A DNA stretch of 64,000 nt, taken from positions 1,881,501 to 1,945,500 of the forward strand of contig NC_089438.1 in assembly GCF_026210795.1 (NCBI RefSeq), written 5' to 3'. The notes under the pieces are model-generated. The model saw only the letters and a list, made by a program, of their open reading frames with translations, was not told where the DNA came from and did no database searches. How positions within the stretch are numbered: the first letter of the stretch is position 1; every line of letters starts with the position of its first letter. The DNA is from Rhizophagus irregularis. Lineage: Eukaryota > Glomeromycota > Glomeromycetes > Glomerales > Glomeraceae. The translations under genes were made by a program, and so were the position numbers. Positions 52,294 to 62,600 of the stretch are shown piece after piece.

Positions 52294-54047
52294 CTACTTG
52301 TTGGATATCATATAAATCGATAATAAAATTTGGGGCGGTAACTGTAGCTGTGCCTGGGACTGCTCTACATATCCTCCAATAGAGACGCCAATTGGCGGGT
52401 CCCAAAAAATTTCAGAGACGGGGATTGTAACTTGATATGCAATAATGTTCAGAGCATTACAACCGGTGGGTAAATTATTACCGAATTGTACTGTCCCAAA
52501 ATCCCACTATTATGTTGACGAAAATTATACTTAGATATAATTTTGATAGGAAATGATAATAGTAACCAATCTCACCTCCTGATAAAATACGCCTGACAGT
52601 GTTGTTACTGCTGTAGCCGCTGGTCCTGTTGGTGGAGCTGCTACACGTGAGTATAGCCTGGCCTAATAACAATAATAAAATATTCAGAATTTAAAAGATA
52701 GTACATTAAAAGGATTGTTGTATGTTATATTTATTGTACTCGTAACTAAAAAGAAATAATCAGAGACGAAAATTAAACAGTTGTCTAGACATACCGTTAA
52801 AGTCTGATTAATTGATCCTTTCCTCTTTTCATAGATCTTTATGCCAAGTACGTACCTAACGTATCCTTCAAGCATCCAATTTGTACACTTTTTATGCAAA
52901 AAATTAAGGTCTTCAGTATAAGCTACCTCGCAAAATATTCGCCCATGGTAATTTTTCTGTAAATATATTAATATTACCGGTAAGTAAATAGCTCAAAATA
53001 AATGATCAATGTATGTAAACTTACCTCTACATCACAAGGGGGTGGCCTATACATGCTGCCCAAATTATTTTGGGATGCCATAATTATAATTTGGGATGCC
53101 ATAATTCATTCGGTTTATATATAATTTACTATGTAAAGTGCCAAAATAATTTGGGATGTCATAATTGAATTTGGGATTTTACTTATAATTACGGCAGTCT
53201 AAAATAATTTGGGTGGCATGTATAGGGTGGCCCAGGGTGTCTCAAATTAATTGGAACTGTAAGATGAGCTATGTGTGGGCTAACTTATACATGTAGTCGA
53301 AACCTCTATGAAGCTGGACAAGGTTTCGGCCTTTCAGTAATTTAATTATAATAAATTATTAAAAACTATTCAGAAATCCATCCGAAACTTCAAAGACTTT
53401 ATATTATAGTTTCGGCTGGATGTAGAGATTAATTTTTATCATTTTTTAACTTAATTTTGATTTAAAAATGTGGCCAAAAATCACGTGAAAAGGTTTCGGC
53501 TATAAGTATAAGCTAACTGTAACGTCTGCATATGTTTTTAGTGTGTATGTGTTATCGGATGGGTCATAATGAGCTGCAAGAAAAACGTAAAATGTTAATA
53601 AAATGTTATAATTTCAAAGTCAAGCAGAACTAGAGAAAATTCCCTTACATGGTGCACCTAAAACAGTTATCGGAGGATCACGTATTACTCTGCCATTTGG
53701 GATTTTAAAAAAATCCTGAAGCATACTAACAACGGCTGCGTGGACTGGTAAAGGCATAGCAACTATAAATACGTTTCTATTTTCCAAATAAAATTTTAAC
53801 TTTGTTGATTCGTTGCGCTCAAAGAAAGTATTATAATCTTTTTTTGAAACGTTCCACCCAATTTGAAAGGGCAAGCTGTAAACCAGTTGAGTTAAAATTG
53901 AGCAACTTTTAAGTAAATAACATGTGAGGATCACACATACTGTTCTTTTACTAAAGGAAAAACTGGTAGCTTTGGATAGTTATAGGCTTTATCTTGAACT
54001 TTTTTAACTATCCTTACTACCGATCTCCAGGCTGAGCTTAAAGACAT
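52294..54047 (-). CDS. Uncharacterised protein, possibly Uma2-like nuclease; coding exon interrupted by two MITEs
   Basis: Start MSLSSAWRSVVRIVKKVQDK. The second exon has HLPFQIGWNVSKKDYNTFFE, STKLKFYLENRNVFIVAMPL and HAAVVSMLQDFF. Then come HYDPSDNTYTLKTYADVT, a segment split by MITEs at 53,286-53,510 and 53,048-53,224, PPPCDVE, KNYHGRIFCEVAYTEDLNFL, and RLYSRVAAPPTGPAAT. The end is WDFGTVQFGNNLPTGCNAL ... LLSIYMISNK. Splice sites elsewhere are GT-AG and in phase. The pattern of a short charged start, MPxPVHAAVV and a later CEVAYTEDLNFLHKK weakly recalls Uma2/DUF820 PD-(D/E)XK nucleases; this is only a hint. As the sequence stands, the first MITE brings a stop within a few codons, so the gene is either inactive or must splice the MITEs out. 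Confidence 0.6.
53048..53224. mobile_element. 177-bp MITE, copy C, inside the coding exon
   Basis: 177 bp, nearly identical to copy A. Perfect 8-bp duplication GGGTGGCC at 53,040-53,047 and 53,225-53,232. It lies in the exon encoding PPPCDVE of the gene at 52,294-54,047. Confidence 0.9.
53286..53510. mobile_element. 225-bp MITE (TATACATG group) in the same exon
   Basis: Ends TATACATGTAGTCGAAACCT and, inverted, TATACTTATAGCCGAAACCT (17 of 20). Flanks GGCTAACT (53,278-53,285) and AGCTAACT (53,511-53,518), 7 of 8 identical. It lies 61 bp from the 177-bp MITE. Confidence 0.78.
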
Positions 54048-54134
54048 TTTTAAGAATTTCGTGCAAAAAAAAGGAAGACAATCAAATTTTTTACTCGCTA
54101 CTGATTTTAAAATCTGTCACGTCACAAGATTGTG

Positions 54135-54830
54135 TCACATTATAAGAGTACTTACGAATAGTTGTAGGTGTTGAGTAGAGCATGACACCCATATGACACC
54201 ATACCCGGGTGATAACACTTCAACTGCGGTGCTAAAGTACAGGACAATGACGTAGCAGGATAGGCGAATAGGCCGGTAAAGAGTCATCCATAACCCAATG
54301 TGAGAGAGTGCATTTTTGATGTTTAAGTTGAATGGCAATTTGTTTGCCGAAAACCGGAAAACCATCATCATTAATAGACATGACCCAATATCGCTTCTTA
54401 TTAAGAAGGAGCTGAGATTGAAGAAGTAATAGTTGGACGAAAACGCTCAAGTAAGAGCCCATCTGAGTCAGGAACCGTAACATGATTATAGACATCGTTA
54501 AACCATTTAGAAGGTTTGCCTAATCCTCATTTTTCAGTGAAGCGTGAGATAAAAGAGGACTAGCAAAGAAGCATGTAAAGGCTTTGTTGCGTGGTAATAT
54601 CTGATAAGTAAAAGATGAGACGCTTTCGCAAACAGAAAAAATGAAAGGTGAATAATTTGGGTGATAAACACTCAAAAATCGGGATAGAATCATTAGGGAA
54701 TGTCAACCTCGATAATATATTAGCAATATAATCTTTTTTGAAAGATAATAAAGAAAACCAAGGAAACCAATCGCTAACATCTAATGGAGAAATCGGAATC
54801 AAAAATCTATACTGAATATAATTAAAAATA
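54135..54830 (-). pseudogene. Retroelement coding fragment (degenerate)
   Basis: Minus-strand pieces read DVSDWFPWFSLLSFKKDYIA, LSPKLFTFHFFCLRKR, KWFNDVYNHVTVPDSDGLL and DGFPVFGKQIAIQLKHQK in overlapping frames with stops. Their style recalls the region between reverse transcriptase and RNase H of non-LTR elements in Rhizophagus. Unverified. Confidence 0.35.
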
Positions 54831-54989
54831 AAGATTGATTAAATAGAAGAAGAATTAGCTATCAAAATTAAAATAAATTAGTAAGATGACATTGTTGTTG
54901 ATGTGCAAATAAATTGATAAGCCAAAAGTGCTATTCAAATATAAAATGACATTAGGAAAAGTTTTGGATAAGTGTGCTTTGTGTTTCAC

Positions 54990-55460
54990 TGGCCACCAAA
55001 ATTAGGTTATATCACATAATTTTAAATAGTTGTGAAATAGTAAAAACTTTAAATCACAATAACTCCATGCTATAAATATGAAATTCATATATTCGAATCC
55101 TCTTAATGAGACGAATTGAATGGCATAAAGATCATTGGAATCTGATTACTAGATACCAAGACTGCAAGCAAAATGTTTAAATATGTAAGTAAGAACAAAA
55201 TGGTCAATATTAATGCTATCGATACGATCTTACCACCATTCGATTCGTCTCGATTAGAGCTTTCAAATGAGCTATAAATCATCAGATTCCAATTACTAGA
55301 TGGCAAGATATCTTTAAAATACTTTTATTATTAAGTTTTAATAATTGTAGATAATTATTCGACCATTTTTGACTTTTGGGGGCTAAAGTTGAATTAATTT
55401 CGACCATTTCGACCATTTTTAGGGTCGAAATAACCTAATTTCGGTTTCATATATAGCATT
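54990..55460. mobile_element. Diverged relative of the 607-bp element
   Basis: Contains the phrases cacaataactccatgctataaatatgaaattcatat and, inverted or repeated, atggtcaatattaatgctatcgat, matching the internal blocks of the element at 8,535. It ends with the same GTCGAAAT/TTTCGACC repeats and a right end cggtttcatatata. The left end is not recognisable. Confidence 0.55.
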
Positions 55461-55856
55461 AACAAATTTCACGTAGTCACGTGATAAATAAAATTATATA
55501 GTTATAGTTATGGTGAGATTTAGGCAATTTCCTTAAAACTTTATAATAAAATTATCGTACTACTATAAAGTTGACGTAGTAGAAATAAATGAAATTATGT
55601 TAAAACTTTTATAATTTAATCATTTTTTTTTTTAAAAAGAAAATTCATATACTTTATTAATTTATAATAAGAATGATGAAATATGCAGTCTTTTTGAGTT
55701 AATGATTAAGAAATAATTAAAAGTGTTAGTTTATCAGAAAAATCTAAAAAAAAAACTAAGAACAAGTATATATATATATTAAAGAAAAAAGAATATTATA
55801 CATATATAAGAAAAAAAATTTAGTAAGAAAAAAAATGAAATTAATATTTCTTTTCC
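55461..55856. other. 3' region of SRE1, no gene
   Basis: AT-rich. A TCACGTGA box is at about 55,479. A (TA)n microsatellite lies near 55,770. Confidence 0.4.
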
Positions 55857-58800
55857 TTACATTCCCTTTAATATACTCCAAGCTTTTGTAGCTCTAATTT
55901 CACTTTCACTTAATGATGGTGAATTGTTATTGTCATTACAGCTATGTTGTTGATTATTATCTTCTCCGTTTTCTTTATCATCACTATTATCATAATCACC
56001 TTCTACAATACTTTCAAGCATAACCAATTTTTTTATAAATATATCACGAATTTTTGTTATATCTTCAAATACCAAATTTTTTGATAATCTTCTTAAATAT
56101 CTTGACCAGAGTGTTATTGCACTTTGTAATCTTTCACTATCCAACATATTAGGCAGCTTATTATTCAATGTGGATGCGGTAGTAGATTTTGTGTTAGTCT
56201 TCATTGTGGCGGAAGTTGATGTATTTTCAATTTTATTTTCTTTTCCATCTTCATCTTCAGTGGATTGTTTCGTGCTATTATTCAAGGTATTATTTAGAAC
56301 GTTCATAGAAGATGATAATCCTTCAACGATTTTCCATCCTAAACTTTTTGCTTCTAATACAATCCATCCAACACAAAATTCTGTTAAGTAATGTATATCT
56401 TGTTCGATTTCAAAAGAATAATAATTTAATTCTTCTAATGAACTATCATCGCCATTTCTTTGTTCTTTTCTTTGTGTTAAGGCAATGCTAGCTTTATTAG
56501 CACATCTCAATGATGCTTCGAGCTTACCTTGCATTAATAACGCATAAGAAAGTAAACCCATAGCAATAATTTGTTTATCGTTAATATTCTCATTTGATTT
56601 AAATCTTGGATAATCTTTAAGCCTATTAACAAGATTTTCTCCAAGCTTATTATGTTCTAAAAAGAATGCCTCCATACAACATCCAACTAGTGCATACCAA
56701 TGTGTGAATGAATTAGGTGTGGTATCTCTTACTAACTCAACAAAAGAAAATGAGTGTTTAATTTTCGGTGATGAAAACTTCCTTTTACCACCAAATTTAG
56801 TAGAAATAAATTTATAAAAAGCTTGTTTAAGATAGATCATTGCTTGTACGTCAGCCACAAGTGTTAAAGGAATCGTAATTTCTTTCGTTAATTCACTGGA
56901 TGATTTTTCAAAAATTGAATCACGAATTCTATTAACAATTTCTTTCCACATTTCACTCTTTTGATCACAGTTTAATGCCATTTCAAGCCATTTCCCTCCT
57001 GTACCACTATCAAGTACTTTTTCTTTGTTTGCTAATTTCCAAAAGTGTGCAACAACTCTTCCTGAAAGGAATGGGATACTTGAAAGTCCGATATAACTTT
57101 GTAATGCTGCATTAGCATAAATACGTGAAGAACTAAGAGATATATATTTCCTTGTCGAATACGAACTTTCCAATAGATTAATGGTACGTAAACAAGTGTA
57201 AAGAATTGATAGACGTGAAACCTTTTCATTACCACCACATAATTCAACTTCACCTATTCTTCCCCATAATGCTACTTCAATAAGTCTTTCTTCATGATCT
57301 GTATGTGTGTAAACAGATGTAATATCCCATCCCAAAATTCTTCTTAAAGAAAATTTAATGAATTCTGAAATAAGTCCAACAAAAATCTCAAATATGTTAG
57401 AAGGTATTCCATTTGAAAGACTTGTAAGGGATCGATAAATTTCCTTAGCATCCTTAGATTTAGAGTTTAATGCATATGTGATGACTGAATTTGATTTGCG
57501 TGAACGACGTGATTGAATTGAAAATAATGAGGGTCGAAGAATGTAAGTCAAACATACAAGGAAAGTAAATATTCTTGCCAAATACCAAAGATCAATAGTA
57601 AGTACACCATCGTTGACGTCCAATGAATTTTTTTCAACGACAGGTGTAGGTGAACTAGTCAGTACACGACCTTCATGATGATGATCAATAGGATGAGATT
57701 GTGTAATATAACTTGAGGGTGATGTAAAGAAAGTCATACACATGAATAAAGCCATTAAAGCCCTTGAACCAACTGGTGGAGTTTGTGGAGTTGGTGGTGA
57801 TTCATAATCTGGATTTGGCGAACCGGGAATAGATTGATCCGGAGAACCGCAGGGCGGTGTAGTGTTAGAAATATAAATATTATATAAATCAATACCACCG
57901 GGTAAAGTTTCAATTAATTTCATCAAGGTTTCATTTTCACGTTTGACTTTTTGATTATTATTTTTCAAGTAAGTAATATATTCGGTTGCTTTCCTAAGAA
58001 TTGTCGCTTTATTCAATTTTGTAGCAGCAGGTATTCCATCAACTTCGTCGATATCGTCATCATCTTTACTATCCTTACTTTTGAGATGACAAAGTGCTGG
58101 GACGACATTTTTAAGATCATTAATACGATCATTAATATTATTTCTATAACGACGTTCAATGGCATTATGTGCAACTTTCTTTTGCTGCTTATTCGGTTGT
58201 GATTGAATATTTTGTTGCGGTTGTGTATTCGTGATTGTCGATTTGAGACGATTTATAGGTAATTTAGCAGTAGAAGAGCCATCACGAACAAGTAAAGGCA
58301 TATTTGTAAATTGAGAAGAAGCTTCGATAAAATTTGTTGCGGAAGGATTAATAGTTTGATTCCAAGAATCCGGGTTAAATGCTAACATAGAGCCACTTGT
58401 TGCAAAATTTGAAGGTAAGTCCGAAGGAACGACGGGAGAACTAGGAACTATAATACTCTGAGTGGTGCCGTCATTACGCATAATATTAGAAACCAGAGAA
58501 GTTGGTTCATCTTTGATTAATTGTTCTCCAGAAGGTCCGGAAGATTTTAATTCAGTGAAAGGGCTTTTAATAGATTTGCTGCTACCATTTAGACCTTTGC
58601 GTTTTTTCTTTAAGGACTTGTCAGGTGAAACAGAATCGCGGTCAAAAACTGAATTAACACGTTTTCTATCAGCTTGTTGAGAAGTTAATTGATCAAAAAG
58701 AGATTCTTCCATAGAGGGATAATCTTTCATTATAACATCATTTGACGATATAATAAAGTCTTGTAAATTATTAAATTGTGGTGGTGATCTGTTATAAGAA

Positions 58801-59147
58801 TTTGGCGAACTCAAAAAAGAATCGGGAGAGCTTAAAGAGGCTAAGATATCTGGAGAACTAAACAAGGGATTATCAGGCGAAGTTGGTACCGAATATTGAA
58901 AATTACTAAAATCATCTATATTACTAGAAAAATTTTGATTTTGACCAGGACTTCCCAAATCGTTATAATCATTATTCCCAGAAAAAATAGCTTGTATTTG
59001 TGCTTCAAATTCTGATAATGTAGTAGAAGGTGGTTGTGCTGTATTTGAATTATTATCAATAGTAGCAAAATCATCAAAGAATGTAAGCAAACCTAAATCC
59101 TGGATTTCTGTTTGCTCTCCGTTAAGTAAAGGATCTGTTTCGTACAT
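55857..59147 (-). CDS. SRE1: Sterol regulatory element-binding protein (SREBP/Sre1), bHLH membrane transcription factor
   Basis: A 1,096-residue single-exon protein. The N-terminus is acidic and Ser/Asn/Pro-rich, as in activation domains. bHLH at about 322-405: KKVAHNAIERRYRNNINDRI has the SREBP-type Tyr (ERRYR) in place of the usual Arg. The loop is enlarged by an acidic stretch (SKDSKDDDDIDEVDG), then AATKLNKATILRKATEYITYL. Two hydrophobic segments at about 462-480 (ALMALFMCMTFF) and 520-545 (LWYLARIFTFLVCLTYIL) flank a short polar loop, as in the SREBP hairpin in the ER membrane. The long C-terminal domain (to WSILKGM) has the family-like AKEIYRSLTSLSNGIPSNIF and WGRIGEVEL, expected to bind an Scp1/SCAP-like partner. 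Role: sterol and hypoxia response after membrane release. Confidence 0.92.
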   Translation of the reverse strand: MYETDPLLNGEQTEIQDLGLLTFFDDFATIDNNSNTAQPPSTTLSEFEAQIQAIFSGNNDYNDLGSPGQNQNFSSNIDDFSNFQYSVPTSPDNPLFSSPDILASLSSPDSFLSSPNSYNRSPPQFNNLQDFIISSNDVIMKDYPSMEESLFDQLTSQQADRKRVNSVFDRDSVSPDKSLKKKRKGLNGSSKSIKSPFTELKSSGPSGEQLIKDEPTSLVSNIMRNDGTTQSIIVPSSPVVPSDLPSNFATSGSMLAFNPDSWNQTINPSATNFIEASSQFTNMPLLVRDGSSTAKLPINRLKSTITNTQPQQNIQSQPNKQQKKVAHNAIERRYRNNINDRINDLKNVVPALCHLKSKDSKDDDDIDEVDGIPAATKLNKATILRKATEYITYLKNNNQKVKRENETLMKLIETLPGGIDLYNIYISNTTPPCGSPDQSIPGSPNPDYESPPTPQTPPVGSRALMALFMCMTFFTSPSSYITQSHPIDHHHEGRVLTSSPTPVVEKNSLDVNDGVLTIDLWYLARIFTFLVCLTYILRPSLFSIQSRRSRKSNSVITYALNSKSKDAKEIYRSLTSLSNGIPSNIFEIFVGLISEFIKFSLRRILGWDITSVYTHTDHEERLIEVALWGRIGEVELCGGNEKVSRLSILYTCLRTINLLESSYSTRKYISLSSSRIYANAALQSYIGLSSIPFLSGRVVAHFWKLANKEKVLDSGTGGKWLEMALNCDQKSEMWKEIVNRIRDSIFEKSSSELTKEITIPLTLVADVQAMIYLKQAFYKFISTKFGGKRKFSSPKIKHSFSFVELVRDTTPNSFTHWYALVGCCMEAFFLEHNKLGENLVNRLKDYPRFKSNENINDKQIIAMGLLSYALLMQGKLEASLRCANKASIALTQRKEQRNGDDSSLEELNYYSFEIEQDIHYLTEFCVGWIVLEAKSLGWKIVEGLSSSMNVLNNTLNNSTKQSTEDEDGKENKIENTSTSATMKTNTKSTTASTLNNKLPNMLDSERLQSAITLWSRYLRRLSKNLVFEDITKIRDIFIKKLVMLESIVEGDYDNSDDKENGEDNNQQHSCNDNNNSPSLSESEIRATKAWSILKGM

Positions 59148-59640
59148 TATTCTTTAAGATATAAAATTTTAAATGGGTTAACGAAAATTTATATGAAAGG
59201 AATATTTAAAAATGGTCTTTACGAATTTATTAGAAAACTTTAGGGGAATATATAAATTTTCGACAAGTAAAAATAACTGGATATAAAAAAGTGGCGTGAG
59301 CAGATCCAAATTTTTCTTTAAAAAATTAAGAAATTGATTGGATATTGATGAATCAGGTCAGAAAATATCGTAACACGAAAAAAAAAAAGATTTTAAATCT
59401 AACCCAACTTCCCAGGTATAGGTGCGTCAATTTATACGTCCAACCACATTACCATTTTTGAATTGTAAGAGTCATATGACAAAATTTACACTTTATTAAA
59501 ATTTTTATTTCTATTTGCTATTTACAGTACATTATTAATTTTATTTTATCATTATTATTAATAATATGAATATAGATGCTAATTAATTTAAGAATATTTT
59601 TATTTTTATTTTTATTTTTAATTTTTTTTTTTTAAGTCCA
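59148..59640. promoter_or_regulatory. SRE1 promoter and THO2 3' region
   Basis: 493 bp between the THO2 stop and the SRE1 start on the same strand. AT-rich, long A/T tracts, and no ATCAC-type sterol box that I can point to. Confidence 0.35.
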
Positions 59641-62600
59641 CTAATAATTTCTCCTTCGGTGCTTGTCGCCGCCTCCACCAGGCTTTTTGCTTATTCCCGG
59701 ATTATAATGACCATCGGGCACCAACAAATCCGAGAGATGAGAAGGCACTGCCCGATTGATTTTTATTGGTGGCCGGGATGCAGGGGCAAGAACTTCGGGT
59801 TGGATCCGCTCCACAATTCTCTCCCCCGGACGCTCGATCAATCGCTTCTTTGAATCGGGTTCTTCATCCCGATCATGATCGGACCGATCTCTTTTCTTTC
59901 CTGGCACAAGGAGACGCTCGCGCTCGTCGCGCATTTGGCCCCTTCTTGACACGTCATCAATATGGCGCCGTCCGTTGCGATGGCGATCACGTTCTACTTC
60001 TCTTTCGCGACGGTCTTCATCGCGGTTACTACGTTCACGTCCTCTTTCTGTTTCTCTGCTCCGTTCTCGTTCTTTCTCCTTTCCTTTATCGCGTTTATCT
60101 TCACGTTTTTCCTCCCGTCTTTCTTTATCTTCGCGACGTTCTTCTCGTTCTTTTCGTTCTTTTTCTTTCATTCTCTCATCGCGATCTCTTAATTCTCTGT
60201 CTTTACCACGTGGATGATGATCCATTCTTTTCATTCGCTCATCACCAGGCTGTCTTTCTTTACTTGGTTTTCGGACATCCTTTTTTTCAATTTCTCCGCC
60301 ACGAGGAGGCATATCCGGAATTTTGTTTCTTTCCCTTCCCATTTTTTCTCGTTCGTGATGATCAAATTTTTTGATTTCTCTTTCGCGTTCGTGCTCCATT
60401 TTTTTGCCCATCTTATCTTTTTCGCGTTCATTGTGGATGTCTTTTTTGTCTTTCATAATACGTTCTCGTTCTCTTTCACGTTCCTTTTCTCGTTCTTTTT
60501 CACGCAGCTGATTTCTAACATCTATAGGATTTCTTATTTCCATCGGTTTATCAGGTAATGGATGAATTTGTCTCCTTGGACTATTGGTTCTAGCTGTTGC
60601 ACGTGGGGATTGATGATCATCACGAACATTCGAAAGAGGATTGATACGATAAGGTTGTGGAGTTGATGGGCGGTCAGGTTGCACGGTAGCTTTATTTTGT
60701 TGTACAGCTGAAGTAACATTTTTGAGAGCTGAATCATTTTGATTAGTAGCAGAATTCGAACCGTTTGAAGTTGTTTGTTGTTTGGGAGTTTGAAATTGCT
60801 TATAGGGAATCCATGACTTTTTCATACTCCTTAATTTGCCCAAATAACTTAATGCTAATACCTTGATATCTGATCTTTTTTCATTGTCTGCTATATTCTT
60901 TACAAATGACTCAACTTTCTTACCCATAGTTTCAATGGCAGGAAAGTATTGAACTATTTCGCTCAGAACTATTATAGTATTTCGTACCGAAATATATTCG
61001 ATTGCAAGAAGACCTTGTTCAAAAGCCTTGAGAAGTTTTGAGTGCCATTTATAATAAACACGTCTAAAGTCTTCATATTGCAATAAATCAGTTTCAGCAA
61101 TACTTGAAGGTTGTCTATTTAAAGCGCTCCATTTCATTTGGAAACCGGGTATTCCTCTTCCTTTGCCTCTTTCTTCGTATGCATTGGAATCCTTATGAAG
61201 AACGCTAAGAGATTTTAAACAGGTTTGTAAAAAGCGTCCATAATTACGAGCTTCAGCTTCTGTACATGTAAATGTAAGCAGCTGCACTTGATCTGCAAAC
61301 ACTCTATCATAAAGTGTAAGCGTTGAAAAATTCGCTGTACCAATTTCGTGCATCACTTCAATAAATTTTGCACAAAAAACTGCATTATCTGCAGACATAA
61401 TCAGTCGTGGGAAAAGACAATATTGCCAGAACTGTGTAATGATATCTTGGCGATTTGAGAATTGGCCAGAAAACCAATGATCTTTCTCCTTCATTAATCT
61501 TTGTCGAATACGTGAATTATGTTCAGGGTGTTGTCTATATTCATCTTCAAGTGCGTTAAGGATAGCCGTATACTTCTTAATATCTTGCGGCCTTTTCTTG
61601 TCTTCAGCAAACTTAAGTAATCCACGAGTTTCGCTTATAGCCTTTTGATATTCTTGAGCCGGAAATTGAAGATCATACAATGAGAGCTGCCAAAAAGTCG
61701 TATAAAACTCTGGGCTTATCCCATTCCATACATGCGGTGGATGTATCTGCTGTACTTGCTCGATTACATCGCGTAAAGCAGGTTGCCAAATATTGTCGTT
61801 ATCAACATCCATTGTCGTCTCATATTGTGATTTGATTAAATAATTTAATTTAGGACGTAATAGCATGAACGTATATTCCGGTTGAACTACGTATTTATTA
61901 CACAATTCGATTATATCTGGAATCATCTTATGATGTTCTTTCATATCAACGTTGAGGGCAAGAAATTCCATATATTGGACATAAGTGTTACGAACTGTGT
62001 CCAATTTTGCACCTAATTGTTTGAGATCAGATGATGTTGATATCGTAAGTATGTTATTTCCATCTGAAATAGGGAATGGAATTTTCTGACACATCTGTGC
62101 TATATAAAAGGCGAGCGGTGTCAAGAAACCAGTATCTATAATAGTTTTAGCCAACCTTGCCGAACTACGCCGTACATTTTTGTTAAGATTGATGTTATAT
62201 AATCTTGACTTTCTGAGAGTATCGAATCCGCTCATTAGCAATACATCACTTTCAGATGGTATAACAGATAGCTCGATACCAGACAAATTGGTAATAAGTT
62301 GTGATATAACACATAAATCGACATCGTTATCAAGTTGAAGTTGATTAATAACATATTGTAAAATACTTCTGAGATCGATTGGTTCATATTTCCGACAGAT
62401 CTGTCCACAAAATAAAGAGATATTTTGTAACCAATCAACCATATTGATTCCATCATCTTTAATCCTAGGCTTATCGCTAGCTAAAATTTCAAGCATAAGA
62501 TAACTCAAGACATCATAAGCAAAATCGCTCAGATATCTACAAGCTTCGACCACAGGAGTTATCATATTTGGATAACGTTGAACCTGGTCTAAAGCTATTG

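Noticed and set aside
59766-60558. Several + strand open frames of 76-202 codons rich in Arg, Ser and Phe
   Set aside because: They lie opposite the charged low-complexity tail of THO2; the repetitive GAR/AAR codons of that tail leave the other strand open. No domain or start context.
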